Shown: one piece after another, positions 47,604 to 59,755 of the stretch
Numbering within the stretch: position 1 is the stretch's first letter
Layout: each line of letters begins with the position of its first letter
From: Jannaschia helgolandensis
GTDB taxonomy: Bacteria > Pseudomonadota > Alphaproteobacteria > Rhodobacterales > Rhodobacteraceae
Assembly (NCBI RefSeq): GCF_900109285.1
Contig: NZ_FNZQ01000002.1
Span: 62,001 to 126,000 of the forward strand
Reading direction: 5' to 3'
DNA: 64,000 nt
Made by a program: the position numbers and the translations under genes
The notes under the pieces: model-generated
What the model saw: the letters and a program-made list of their open reading frames with translations, nothing else
Told to the model about the DNA's origin: nothing
The model's database searches: none

Positions 47604-48992
47604 ATGTTCGCCTTCGACAACAGCTACGCCCGCCTGCCCGGGCGCTTCTATACCAAGATGGCACCCACCGCCGTCAGTACACCCGGCTGGATCGCATTGA
47701 ACGAGGGGCTGGCGCGCGATCTGGGGCTGGACCCCGACCTGTTGCACGATCAGTTGGACGTGTTTGCCGGGAACGCCTTACCGGACGGGGCCGACCCCTT
47801 GGCGCAGCTTTATGCGGGGCATCAGTTCGGCGGCTGGTCCCCGCAACTGGGCGATGGGCGCGCGATCTTGCTGGGCGAACATATGGACGGCAACCGCCGG
47901 GTGGACGTGCAACTCAAAGGTTCCGGCCCGACCCCCTACAGCAGGATGGGCGACGGACGCGCGGCGCTTGGGCCAGTAATCCGCGAATACATCCTATCCG
48001 AGGCGATGCATGCCCTGGGTGTCCCGACGACCCGTGCCCTGGCAGCCGTGACCACGGGCGAGACGGTTCTGCGACAGGAAGGGCCTCTGCCCGGCGGCGT
48101 CCTGACACGGGTGGCCGCCAGTCACATCCGCGTCGGCACGTTTCAGGTCTTTGCCGCGCGGGACGATGTGGACGGCTTGCAGGCTCTGCTGGACTACACG
48201 CTCGCCCGTCATGCGCCGGACGCCAAAGGCCCGATGGGCCTGCTGCGACATGTGATGGGTGTTCAGGCCAAACTGATTGCGCAATGGATGGGTCTCGGTT
48301 TCGTCCACGGTGTCATGAACACCGACAACATGACCATCTCCGGCGAAACCATCGACTATGGCCCCTGCGCGTTCATGGAGTCCTATCACCCCGATACAGT
48401 GTTCAGCAGCATCGACCAGTTCGGACGCTATGCCTGGAAGAACCAGCCGGACATCGCGCTGTGGAACCTGGCGCAACTGGCGACCGCCCTCTTGCCCCTG
48501 ATGGGTGAGCGGGAGGCGGCGGTGGCCGAAGCAACCGGCGCTCTGGACGGATTCCGCGACCTCTATGCCGCCGAGTGGACCGCCGTGATGAACGCGAAGA
48601 TCGGCGTGGACGACATGAGCCTTGCCATGGAACTGCTTGATATCATGTCCGAAGGTCAGGGCGATTTCACGAATGTCTTCCGCGCGCTGACCACCGCGCC
48701 CGGACGCGCTCGGGACGAAGTCCTGACCCGCGACCGGTTCGACGACTGGCAGGCGCGATGGCTGGCCCGCAACCCCGATACGGCTGCGATGGGCCGCGCC
48801 AATCCCGCGATCATCCCCCGCAACCACCGCGTCGAGGAGGCGATTGCCGCCGCGTATACGGGCGACTTCGCACCCTTCCATGCGCTCAATGCCGTATTGA
48901 CCGATCCGTGGCAGGAGACCGAGGCCAACGCCCCCTATCGTATCCCCGCCGCCGCGCACGAGCGGGTGACGCAGACGTTCTGCGGCACATGA
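47604..48992 (+). CDS. selO: SelO/YdiU family pseudokinase, protein adenylyltransferase
   Basis: Member of the SelO pseudokinase family, which transfers AMP to proteins in redox stress; 462 residues. Motifs are [64 protein letters not shown] and the active-site [23 protein letters not shown] (H235 onwards). The conserved Cys three residues from the C-terminus is present (TFCGT). The start has GAGGAAG upstream. Confidence 0.93.
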   Translation: MFAFDNSYARLPGRFYTKMAPTAVSTPGWIALNEGLARDLGLDPDLLHDQLDVFAGNALPDGADPLAQLYAGHQFGGWSPQLGDGRAILLGEHMDGNRRVDVQLKGSGPTPYSRMGDGRAALGPVIREYILSEAMHALGVPTTRALAAVTTGETVLRQEGPLPGGVLTRVAASHIRVGTFQVFAARDDVDGLQALLDYTLARHAPDAKGPMGLLRHVMGVQAKLIAQWMGLGFVHGVMNTDNMTISGETIDYGPCAFMESYHPDTVFSSIDQFGRYAWKNQPDIALWNLAQLATALLPLMGEREAAVAEATGALDGFRDLYAAEWTAVMNAKIGVDDMSLAMELLDIMSEGQGDFTNVFRALTTAPGRARDEVLTRDRFDDWQARWLARNPDTAAMGRANPAIIPRNHRVEEAIAAAYTGDFAPFHALNAVLTDPWQETEANAPYRIPAAAHERVTQTFCGT

Positions 48993-49042
48993 CCGACTGC
49001 GCCACAATTGCCGCGCGCGTCGTGGCCCGCTAGGAGGCGGAT

Positions 49043-49468
49043 ATGACAAGCTCGGCGCCCTCCATCCTCGACCGCTGTGAAGCCCATGGATTGCGTATGA
49101 CGGGCCAGCGCCGGACCATCGCGCAGGTGCTGGAAGATGCGTTCGATCATCCCGATGTCGAAACGATCCACGCGCGGGCCAGTGCCATCGACCCGAATAT
49201 CTCGGTCGCCACCGTGTACCGGACAGTGAAACTGTTCGAGGAATCGGGGCTGCTGGAGCGTCGCGAATTCGGAGATGGCCGCGCGCGGTATGAGGACGCC
49301 GAACGCGAACACCATGACCATCTGATCGACATGCAGACCGGCAAAGTGATCGAATTCGTCGACCCCGAGATCGAGGCCCTGCAGGAAAAGATCGCGGAAC
49401 GGCTGGGCTATGACCTCAAGGGACACCGGTTGGAGCTGTTCGGCGTGAAGCGAAAGCCAAATGTCTGA
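49043..49468 (+). CDS. Fur-family metal-responsive repressor
   Basis: Regulator of 141 residues. The winged helix includes GLRMTGQRRTIAQVL and SVATVYRTVKLFEESGLLERREF. The metal site shows the EREHHDHLIDMQTGKVIEFVD pattern of Fur/Mur proteins. The C-terminal CxxC pair of many Fur proteins is absent, and the haem-type HxHH run of Irr is not seen, so alphaproteobacterial Fur/Mur is the best fit. Its start has AGGAGG. The stop lies inside a perfect palindrome at 49456-49476. Confidence 0.88.
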   Translation: MTSSAPSILDRCEAHGLRMTGQRRTIAQVLEDAFDHPDVETIHARASAIDPNISVATVYRTVKLFEESGLLERREFGDGRARYEDAEREHHDHLIDMQTGKVIEFVDPEIEALQEKIAERLGYDLKGHRLELFGVKRKPNV

Positions 49469-49514
49469 CATTTGGCGAAGCCGCCGCGTTTCGTCTCGAA
49501 TGTCTGACAATTGG
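49456..49514. promoter_or_regulatory. paired TGTCTGACA palindromes upstream of the EamA transporter
   Basis: A perfect inverted repeat with 10-base arms (GCCAAATGTC and GACATTTGGC around one T) occupies 49456-49476. A second copy of the core, AATGTCTGACAATTGG, lies at 49499-49514, with centres about 40 bases apart. The first copy includes the stop of the Fur-family gene; the second ends 8 bases before the transporter start. No T tract follows either. They look like a two-site operator; TGTCNGACA-type half sites are used by some GntR/FCD regulators. Confidence 0.5.
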
Positions 49515-49522
49515 ACCGCCCG

Positions 49523-51727
<2,205 letters not shown>

Positions 51728-51911
51728 CCGGGCGTATCGCGCCCAAGGCCGATCCGGTCCCCTTTGGCAGGCGTCATCACTATGGTCGGACTGCCGATGA
51801 TCTTGATCGGGTTGATGCCGTCGGCGATGTCCCGTCCGTCTTGCGAAGGGCAGGCATCGCCACAACAATCTGCACCGGGCCTTGCACCCAGTGACAAGAA
51901 CGGTGGAGAGC

Positions 51912-52349
51912 ATGACGGCGGACGAGATCATCACCCGGCTGAACCTGTCGCCACACCCCGAAGGCGGATTTTACCGCCAAACCTTCGTCAGCGACGCACC
52001 CGCTGGCACCCGTCCCGCCGGAACCGCCATTCTGTTCCTACTGCGTGATGGTGGCGGCAGCCACTGGCATCGTGTCGATGCGGACGAGCTGTGGTTCTGG
52101 CACGCCGGGGCGCCGCTGATCCTGTCGACGTCAGCCAGCGATGCGGGACCAGCCACCGACCTGACCCTTGGTCCCGACATGGATGGCATGGCGTTTCAGG
52201 GCATGGTCCCAAAGCACCACTGGCAAGCCGCCCGCACCACGGGCGACTGGACACTGGTCACTTGCACCGTAAGTCCCGGTTTTCAATTCGAAGGCTTCAC
52301 GCTGGCGCCATCCGATTTCGACATTCCCCACATGAAGAATGGGACCTAA
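51912..52349 (+). CDS. cupin domain protein, DUF985 family
   Basis: Cupin-fold protein of 145 residues, start at 51912 (MTADEIITRLNLSPHPEGG) with GGTGGAG upstream. Family motifs are LSPHPEGGFYRQTF, TAILFLLRDGGGSHWHRVDADELWFWHAGAPL and FQGMVPKHHWQAARTTGDWTLVTCTVSPGF. Members have been likened to sugar epimerases, but the function is not known. It lies 184 bases after eno and just before the antiporter gene. Confidence 0.87.
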   Translation: MTADEIITRLNLSPHPEGGFYRQTFVSDAPAGTRPAGTAILFLLRDGGGSHWHRVDADELWFWHAGAPLILSTSASDAGPATDLTLGPDMDGMAFQGMVPKHHWQAARTTGDWTLVTCTVSPGFQFEGFTLAPSDFDIPHMKNGT

Positions 52350-52353
52350 CGCC

Positions 52354-53604
<1,251 letters not shown>

Positions 53605-53721
53605 TGCCTCCCGCGACGACGCCGCCACTGGCCGATGGTTTTCGCGCCCCAGCACAGGATGTGCTGATCGAACGATTGCTCCAATGCTCGCCGGGCTTTC
53701 GTCTTGCGCATGGAACGGCGC

Positions 53722-54339
53722 TCAGGCCTCCAGCTCGGCGTCCCAATACAGATAATCCATCCATGACGCATGCAGGTGGTTCGGCGGGAACTTCCGCCCC
53801 AGATTCATCAACTGTCCGGCCTCGGGCCGGCGTGGCGGTTTGCGAAGATGGAACCCGACCTGTTTCAGTGATTTCGAACCCTTGCGCAGGTTGCATCGTC
53901 CGCAGGCCGCGACGACGTTTTCCCACGATGTGATCCCGCCCCGCGCGCGCGGCACGACATGGTCAAACGTCAGATCGCCCTTCGATCCGCAGTATTGGCA
54001 GGCGAATTCATCGCGCAGAAACAGGTTGAATCGGGTGAAGGCAACGCGGCGCTGCGGTGCGACGTAATCCTTCAGGACCACCACCGACGGAATACGGATC
54101 GTGGTAGAGGGCGACCGCACCACCTCCTCGTATTCACTGACGATGGTGACACGGTCCAGAAACGCCGCTTTCACCGCATCCTGCCAGGGCCAGAGCGACA
54201 GCGGGTAATAGGACAGCGGGCGATAATCCGCATTCAGAACCAGCGCCGGAAAATGCTTCAGGCCCGCCGGATCGCGAGAGAATTCAGTTCTGAAATCAGG
54301 CCCCGTCGCGGTCGAGGCGGCTTGCAACAAGGCGGACAT
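53722..54339 (-). CDS. HNH endonuclease family protein
   Basis: Predicted nuclease of 205 residues. The HNH core with its zinc knuckle is visible: FACQYCGSKGDLTFDHVVPRARGG followed by WENVVAACGRCNLRKG. The N-terminal half (FPALVLNADYRPLSYYPLSLWPWQDAVKAAFLDRV) matches chromosomal HNH proteins conserved in alphaproteobacteria, which are not tied to phages or restriction. Role unknown. The 117-base gap before it holds nothing I recognise. Confidence 0.88.
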   Translation of the reverse strand: MSALLQAASTATGPDFRTEFSRDPAGLKHFPALVLNADYRPLSYYPLSLWPWQDAVKAAFLDRVTIVSEYEEVVRSPSTTIRIPSVVVLKDYVAPQRRVAFTRFNLFLRDEFACQYCGSKGDLTFDHVVPRARGGITSWENVVAACGRCNLRKGSKSLKQVGFHLRKPPRRPEAGQLMNLGRKFPPNHLHASWMDYLYWDAELEA

Positions 54340-54486
54340 CTCTCGCCCTCCACATCTGGGGGCGGCGCGTCCGTTGATCCGGGCGCGCGGCCCCTGTTGA
54401 TTGCGACTATATCTGGGGACGATCCCCTGACAAGCCTCAAGATGCGGTCTGGCTAGACGGGCAATATGAATGTTTTCAGACGGTGG

Positions 54487-55143
54487 TCACTCAATCCCGA
54501 AGACATCGCGCAAAAAGGCCAGTGCGACCTGCAATCCGTCCGGCGCGATCCCGTGGCCGGTGCCCTTCATGACATGCGCATAGACCCGCTCGAATCCGGC
54601 GGCTTCCATCGCCTCTGCGGCTTCGGGAAGGGACTGGATCGGAACAACTTCATCCGAGTCACCATGCACCAGAAGGACGGGCGGGCGGCTGACGACCTCC
54701 TCCGACAGATCCTCGGGCTTGAGCATCCGGCCCGAGAAGCCGACGATCCCCGCAAAGGCATCGGCCCGGCGTGGCCCGACATGCAACGCCATCATCGTGC
54801 CCTGACTGAACCCGAACAGGACTGTCTGCGCCGCCGTCACGCCCTCGGCCTCCATGGTCGTGGCCAGCCAGTCGTTGAGGTCGTCGACGGCGCGGTCCAT
54901 GCCCGCCATCGCCTCCTCCTCCGACGATCCGTCGATCCACGGGATCGGAAACCACTGATACCCCATCGGCGCACCGGCGCAGGCCTCCGGCGCGTCGGGG
55001 GCAATGAAGGCGGTGTCGGGCATATGCGGTGTCAGCGGATCGGCCAGACCCATCAGGTCCGCGGCATTCGCACCATACCCGTGCAGAAAGATCACAAGCC
55101 GCTTCGGCGCATCCGGCCCCCGGCGTTCGTGGCGCAGCGTCAT
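54487..55143 (-). CDS. phospholipase/carboxylesterase family alpha/beta hydrolase
   Basis: Predicted serine esterase of 218 residues. The start at 55143 (MTLRHERRGPDAPKRLVIFL) overlaps the glycosylase stop by 4 bases. It has LVIFLHGYGANAADL, the nucleophile in FGFSQGTMMAL, HGDSDEVVP with the catalytic Asp, and the late GTGHGIAPDG with the His. Substrate unknown. It is the last gene of the cbiD-cobK-glycosylase transcript. Confidence 0.9.
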   Translation of the reverse strand: MTLRHERRGPDAPKRLVIFLHGYGANAADLMGLADPLTPHMPDTAFIAPDAPEACAGAPMGYQWFPIPWIDGSSEEEAMAGMDRAVDDLNDWLATTMEAEGVTAAQTVLFGFSQGTMMALHVGPRRADAFAGIVGFSGRMLKPEDLSEEVVSRPPVLLVHGDSDEVVPIQSLPEAAEAMEAAGFERVYAHVMKGTGHGIAPDGLQVALAFLRDVFGIE

Positions 55144-55799
55144 CGGATGCCCTCCCGTTTCTTGGCCTCGGCGTAGTATGCCCAGAGCAGGCGGGCCGCA
55201 ACCGCCCGCCACGGCGACCATTGTTCCGCGATGACACGCATTTCGCGTTCCTTGGGCCGTTCGGGCAGGTCCAACAGCATCCGCGCGGCTTCCTGAAGGG
55301 CCAGATCGTTCGGCGCAAAGACATCGGCATGACCAAGCGAGAACATCGCATAGATCTCGGCCGTCCAGCGTCCGATGCCGGGCACTTCGGTCAGCGTGGC
55401 GACGACCTGATCGGTTGGCGCGGTGCGGAGGGCGTCGAAGTCGATCCGCGCCTCGGCCAGTGCGCCGATATAGCGTATCTTCTGGCGCGAGAGACCGCAG
55501 GCGCGCATTTCCTCCTCCGTTGCCCGACGCGCGATCTCCGGGTCATGCAAGTCCGCCGCCTCGCAGCGCGCGACGATGGCATTGGCGGACGCGACGCTGA
55601 CCTGCTGGCTGACGATCGCGCCCAGAAGCGCGCGGAAACCGTCGGCCCGGCGGCGCAGCGGCAGCGGTCCGGTCAAATCGAGAGCTGCGGCAAGGCGCGG
55701 GTCGTGGGTCGCCAGCCATGCCGCGCCTTCCGCAATGTCAGCGTCGGTCTCGATCCGCCGAATGGTGTCGGACGAAGGCGATGGCGCGGTCGATGTCAT
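55140..55799 (-). CDS. DNA-3-methyladenine glycosylase II, AlkA-like
   Basis: Base-excision repair enzyme of 219 residues in the HhH-GPD superfamily. It has ALLGAIVSQQVSVASANAI, the helix-hairpin-helix LTEVPGIGRWTAEIYAM and the catalytic Asp in VFAPNDLALQEAARML. It lacks the iron-sulfur Cys cluster of endonuclease III. The ATG at 55799 is supported by GGAGAGGAAAG upstream and gives an unusual 62-base overlap with cobK. Confidence 0.9.
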   Translation of the reverse strand: MTSTAPSPSSDTIRRIETDADIAEGAAWLATHDPRLAAALDLTGPLPLRRRADGFRALLGAIVSQQVSVASANAIVARCEAADLHDPEIARRATEEEMRACGLSRQKIRYIGALAEARIDFDALRTAPTDQVVATLTEVPGIGRWTAEIYAMFSLGHADVFAPNDLALQEAARMLLDLPERPKEREMRVIAEQWSPWRAVAARLLWAYYAEAKKREGIR

Positions 55800-56454
55800 G
55801 ACTTTCCTCTCCGCCGGGGTCTTTCGGCCGGGCGATCATGTGGACGGCTAGCCCAAGATCGCGCGCCGCGTCCAGCTTGGCCCGCGCGCCGCCGGCATTC
55901 TTGCTGACCAGATGCGTGACACCCAGCAGGGCGAAAAGGGCGCGTTCACCATCCTCGGTGAAGGGGGGACGAGCAACGATCCACGTCACGCCGTCGCGCG
56001 TCGGGGCATGGTCGATACGGCGGCACCAGAGATGCAACCCACGCTGCAAAAACGGCACGAGCGATCCCGGACCCGTCGACAGGAACACGCGCGCGCCGGT
56101 CGGAATGGCATCGGCGGCGGCGGCGGTGGTGGCATGGACATGCCATGTCGGATCGTTCGGCCATGGCGGTTGTTGCAACCGCAGATAAGGCACGCCCATC
56201 TCGCGGCAGATGCGCACCGTCCGTTCGGTGACCCGCGCCGCAAACGGATGCGTCACGTCCAGAACCGCCGACACGCCTTCAAGAGCGGCCCGAAACCCGG
56301 CCTCGCCGCCGAACCCGCCGATCCGTGTCGGCACCTCCAGATCGCACGGCACCTCCGTCACGCCCGCCAGGGACGCAAGCACGTCGCAATCCGCGACAGC
56401 GGCGCAGACCCGCCGCGCCAGCCCCGTGCCGGCAAGGATCATCACCTCACCCAT
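55738..56454 (-). CDS. cobK: precorrin-6A reductase CobK/CbiJ
   Basis: NADPH-dependent reductase of corrin ring synthesis, 238 residues from the ATG at 56454, which overlaps the cbiD stop; an ATG at 56442 (MILAGTGLARR) is equally possible. The family features are the N-terminal MILAGTG strand, VLDVTHPFAARVTE, VPYLRLQQPPW, VFLSTGPGSLVPF, and the VSKNAGGARAKLDAA stretch near the C-terminus. It lies between cbiD and a glycosylase gene. Confidence 0.93.
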   Translation of the reverse strand: MGEVMILAGTGLARRVCAAVADCDVLASLAGVTEVPCDLEVPTRIGGFGGEAGFRAALEGVSAVLDVTHPFAARVTERTVRICREMGVPYLRLQQPPWPNDPTWHVHATTAAAADAIPTGARVFLSTGPGSLVPFLQRGLHLWCRRIDHAPTRDGVTWIVARPPFTEDGERALFALLGVTHLVSKNAGGARAKLDAARDLGLAVHMIARPKDPGGEESHDIDRAIAFVRHHSADRDRR

Positions 56455-57460
56455 CGTGTGCCAGAATACGGCCTGCACGGTCGATCACCACGATATCGAC
56501 CTGTGCACCGATCATCGACATGACCTGTGCGCGCGCTCTGCCCGCCACGACCCCGGCCAGCGACGGCACCCGCTCCACCGCCTCCAGCGCGGTGTTGCAA
56601 TCGGACAAATTCACCCCGGCCCAGTCCGACAAAAGCCCGAAATCCACCTGCGACCGACCGGAATGCAGGTCCATCGCACCCTGCGCCAGCTTGGACAGTT
56701 TGCCGATTCCGCCGCCCACGGTGACCCGCGCGACGGGATGGCGGCGCAGATATTTCAGCATGCCTCCCGCGAAATCGCCCATATCCAGCATCGCATGATC
56801 CGGCAGGCCATGCAGCGCCTGCACGACGCGTTCGCTGGTCGCCCCGGTACAACCCGCCACATGGTCCTGTCCCGAAGCGATGGCCACGTCGATGCCCCGG
56901 TGAATCGAAGCGATCCAGGCCGCGCAACTGAACGGCCGCACGATGCCCGTCGTGCCCAGGATCGACAGACCGCCTTCGATGCCCAACCGGGGGTTCCAAG
57001 TCTTGCCCGCCAGTTCTACGCCACCGACGACGGACACCGTGATCTCCACATCCGGCGCACGGGCGTATTCCGCGGCCAGTTCGGCCACTACCTCGACCAT
57101 CATGGCGCGCGGCACCGGGTTGATCGCAGGCTCACCAACCGCAATCGGCAAGCCCGGTTTCGTGACCGTTCCCACGCCTTCGCCCGCTCGGAACACGATA
57201 CCGCCCTTCGAGGCCGCGACCCGGACCCGGATTTCCGCGCCATGCGTCACGTCGGGGTCGTCGCCCGCGTCCTTGATGACGCCTGCCTCATGACCGGCGA
57301 CGTTCACGATCTCGAACGTCGGCGTCTCGCCCCTGGGCAGCGTGATCGTCACCCGGTCGGGCACCGTCCCGCCCCACATCCCCGTCAGCGCCGCCTTGCA
57401 GGCCGCCGTCGCACAGGCACCCGTGGTCCAGCCACGGCGAAGTTTGGGCGTCTCGTTCAT
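56447..57460 (-). CDS. cbiD: cobalt-precorrin-5B C1-methyltransferase
   Basis: Methylates C-1 of the corrin ring, 337 residues. The start at 57460 (MNETPKLRRGWTTGACATAA) has GGAGG 4 bases upstream; the much longer frame upstream overlaps cobA in antisense and is not real. Motifs are RRGWTTGACATAACKAAL, VGEPAINPVPRAMM, GIEGGLSILGTTGIVRPFS and VAGCTGATSE. CbiD belongs to the anaerobic pathway and replaces CobF in some aerobic bacteria. It is divergent from cobA with an 84-base gap. Confidence 0.95.
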   Translation of the reverse strand: MNETPKLRRGWTTGACATAACKAALTGMWGGTVPDRVTITLPRGETPTFEIVNVAGHEAGVIKDAGDDPDVTHGAEIRVRVAASKGGIVFRAGEGVGTVTKPGLPIAVGEPAINPVPRAMMVEVVAELAAEYARAPDVEITVSVVGGVELAGKTWNPRLGIEGGLSILGTTGIVRPFSCAAWIASIHRGIDVAIASGQDHVAGCTGATSERVVQALHGLPDHAMLDMGDFAGGMLKYLRRHPVARVTVGGGIGKLSKLAQGAMDLHSGRSQVDFGLLSDWAGVNLSDCNTALEAVERVPSLAGVVAGRARAQVMSMIGAQVDIVVIDRAGRILAHDG

Positions 57461-57544
57461 TCCACCTCCATGCCATGCCGCCCCCGAAGCGCCAATGGTC
57501 GCGCGCCACCTTTCGCATGGGCTGGGGCGGGCATATAGAACGTC

Positions 57545-58393
57545 ATGGACATGCAACTCCCCTCTCACGACTGGCCTGAACTGGCCCCCGGCTGGGTCTG
57601 GCTGTGCGGGGCCGGGCCCGGCGATCCGGGGTTGCTGACGCTGCATGCGGCGAATGCGCTGCGACAGGCGGACGTGATCGTCTATGATGCGCTGGTCCAC
57701 GAAGGTATCCTCGACTGGGCCGCCGCCGGGGCCGAGAAGGTCTATGCCGGAAAACGTGGCGGCAAACCGTCCGCCAATCAGCGCGACATTTCCCTGCACC
57801 TGGTAGAGCTGGCCCGCGCGGGCAAACGTGTCCTGCGGCTCAAGGGGGGTGACCCTTTCGTCTTCGGGCGGGGCGGCGAGGAAGCGCAGACGCTGGTGCA
57901 GCACGGCATCCCGATCCGCATCGTGCCGGGCATCACGGCGGGCATCGCCGGGCTGGCCTATGCGGGCATTCCGGTCACCCACCGCGACGTGAACCAGTCG
58001 GTCACCTTCGTCACCGGCCACGATCGGGCGGGTGCGGCCCCCACGGCGCTGGACTGGGCCGGATTGGCGCGGGGCAGCCAGGTCATCGTCATCTACATGG
58101 GCATCAAGCATATCGGTGAAATTGCCGCCAGACTGATCGCCGCGGGCCGCTCCCAGTCCGAGCCGGTCGCCGTCACCACGACGGCTACACTGGCCGCTCA
58201 GCGGACCATCGAAACCACGCTTGCGGACGTCGAAGCCGATATTGCCGCCGCCGGACTGGAGCCGCCCGCCATCATCTGCATCGGCATGGCGGTCGCGCTG
58301 CGACAGGCTCTCGACTGGCAGGCTCAGGCACGGGGCGAGGCGCCGCGTAACCTCGACCCCCTCGACCTCAGACGACCTGTCGAGACCGGATGA
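57545..58393 (+). CDS. cobA: uroporphyrinogen-III C-methyltransferase
   Basis: Makes precorrin-2, the branch point to cobalamin and siroheme; 282 residues. The SAM-binding motif is LCGAGPGDPGLLTLHAANAL, with YDALV, the GGKPSANQRDI and RLKGGDPFVFGRGGEE motifs, VPGITAGIAGLAYAGIPVTHR, and IYMGIKHIGEIAARL. It lacks the CysG dehydrogenase and chelatase domain. It starts a plus-strand run with cobB and an MFS gene. Confidence 0.95.
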   Translation: MDMQLPSHDWPELAPGWVWLCGAGPGDPGLLTLHAANALRQADVIVYDALVHEGILDWAAAGAEKVYAGKRGGKPSANQRDISLHLVELARAGKRVLRLKGGDPFVFGRGGEEAQTLVQHGIPIRIVPGITAGIAGLAYAGIPVTHRDVNQSVTFVTGHDRAGAAPTALDWAGLARGSQVIVIYMGIKHIGEIAARLIAAGRSQSEPVAVTTTATLAAQRTIETTLADVEADIAAAGLEPPAIICIGMAVALRQALDWQAQARGEAPRNLDPLDLRRPVETG

Positions 58394-58436
58394 TGCTTTT
58401 ATCTTTGCTCTATAAATATTCATATCCCGCAGGACG

Positions 58437-59684
58437 ATGCCGGGCCTGATCCTTGCCGCCCCCGCATCGGGCAGCGGCAAGACCACCGTCACGCTGGGCC
58501 TGCTGCGCGCGTTACGCGACCGCGGCATTGCGGTCCGGGGTGCGAAATCCGGCCCCGATTACATCGACCCGCGATTTCACGAGGCCGCCTCCGGTGCGTC
58601 CTGCCCCAACCTGGACGCCTGGGCAATGGACCCGGCAATGATCGCGGGGCTGGCCGCAACGCCCGACCTTCTGCTGATCGAAGGCGCGATGGGCCTGTTC
58701 GACGGCGCCCCTCCCGACGGGCGCGGTGCGGTCGCCGATCTGGCGCGACAGTTGCACCTGCCGGTGGTGCTGATCGTCGATGCGGCCCGCATGGCGCAAT
58801 CGATCGCGCCACTGGTCGCCGGGTTCGCGGATCACGACCCGGAAGTGAACGTCGCGGCCGTCATCCTCAACCGCATCGGCAGCCCGCGTCATGAAGCCAT
58901 GCTGCGCGCCGCCTGTCCCCTGCCGGTTCTGGGGGCAGTTCCCCGCGATGCCGCGCTGGCGACACCCTCCCGGCATCTGGGGCTGGTGCAGGCCGGTGAG
59001 CATCCTGCATTGGAGACATTTCTGACGCAGGCCGCCCGCATCATGGCGGACCGCATCGATCTCGACGCGCTGATCGGTCTTGCCGCACCTCTGAAGGGTG
59101 CGGACTGCAGCCCGCTGCCGCCCCCCGCGCAGCGTATCGCCGTCGCCCGCGACGCGGCTTTCGCCTTCGTCTATCCGCACCTGCTGAGCGGCTGGCAGGC
59201 CGCCGGGGCGGAGATAGCGACGTTTTCACCCCTCGCTGACGACCCTGCACCGGACGCCGATCTGGTCTATCTGCCCGGTGGGTATCCTGAACTTCATGCC
59301 GGACGGCTGGCCGCGAATACGACGTTCCTTGCTTCGCTACGGGACCGGGAGGTCTATGGTGAATGCGGCGGCTATATGGTGATGGGAGAGACGCTGACCG
59401 ACGCCGCGGGCCAGCACCACGCCATGGCGGGCCTTCTGCGGTTGCAGACCAGCTTTGCCGATCGCCGCCTTCATCTGGGGTATCGCCGATTGCAGGCGAA
59501 CCATGGCCCCTTTGCCGGAAACTGGCGTGGTCACGAATTCCATTATGCCACGACCCTGCGCGCCGAAGGCGACGCGCTGTTCACGGCACAAGACGCCGAA
59601 GGCACAGCCCTGCCAGCTGCGGGTCTGCGCGCCGGTCGGGCCAGCGGCTCTTTCGCTCATCTCATCGCGCCCGCACAGGTCTGA
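58437..59684 (+). CDS. cobB: cobyrinate a,c-diamide synthase
   Basis: ATP- and glutamine-dependent amidation of the corrin ring, 415 residues. The ATP domain has the P-loop in APASGSGKTTVTLGLLRAL, KSGPDYIDP, and EGAMGLFDG. The C-terminal class I glutaminase domain has its catalytic Cys in YGECGGYMVMGE and late His near SFAHLI. It sits 43 bases after cobA in the same direction. Confidence 0.95.
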   Translation: MPGLILAAPASGSGKTTVTLGLLRALRDRGIAVRGAKSGPDYIDPRFHEAASGASCPNLDAWAMDPAMIAGLAATPDLLLIEGAMGLFDGAPPDGRGAVADLARQLHLPVVLIVDAARMAQSIAPLVAGFADHDPEVNVAAVILNRIGSPRHEAMLRAACPLPVLGAVPRDAALATPSRHLGLVQAGEHPALETFLTQAARIMADRIDLDALIGLAAPLKGADCSPLPPPAQRIAVARDAAFAFVYPHLLSGWQAAGAEIATFSPLADDPAPDADLVYLPGGYPELHAGRLAANTTFLASLRDREVYGECGGYMVMGETLTDAAGQHHAMAGLLRLQTSFADRRLHLGYRRLQANHGPFAGNWRGHEFHYATTLRAEGDALFTAQDAEGTALPAAGLRAGRASGSFAHLIAPAQV

Positions 59685-59755
59685 CCCCCCCTGACGCACC
59701 GTCTGGATACAATCCCGCGCTGGCCCCCCGTCCGACCGGCGCGTAGGTATGATCC

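Noticed and set aside
57461-57544. Possible cobalamin riboswitch between cbiD and cobA
   Set aside because: The gap is only 84 bases and contains none of the conserved B12-box sequence that I can see.
57461-58528. Long N-terminal extension of CbiD to 58528
   Set aside because: The extra 350 codons are antisense to cobA; the ATG at 57460 with its GGAGG site gives the normal CbiD length.
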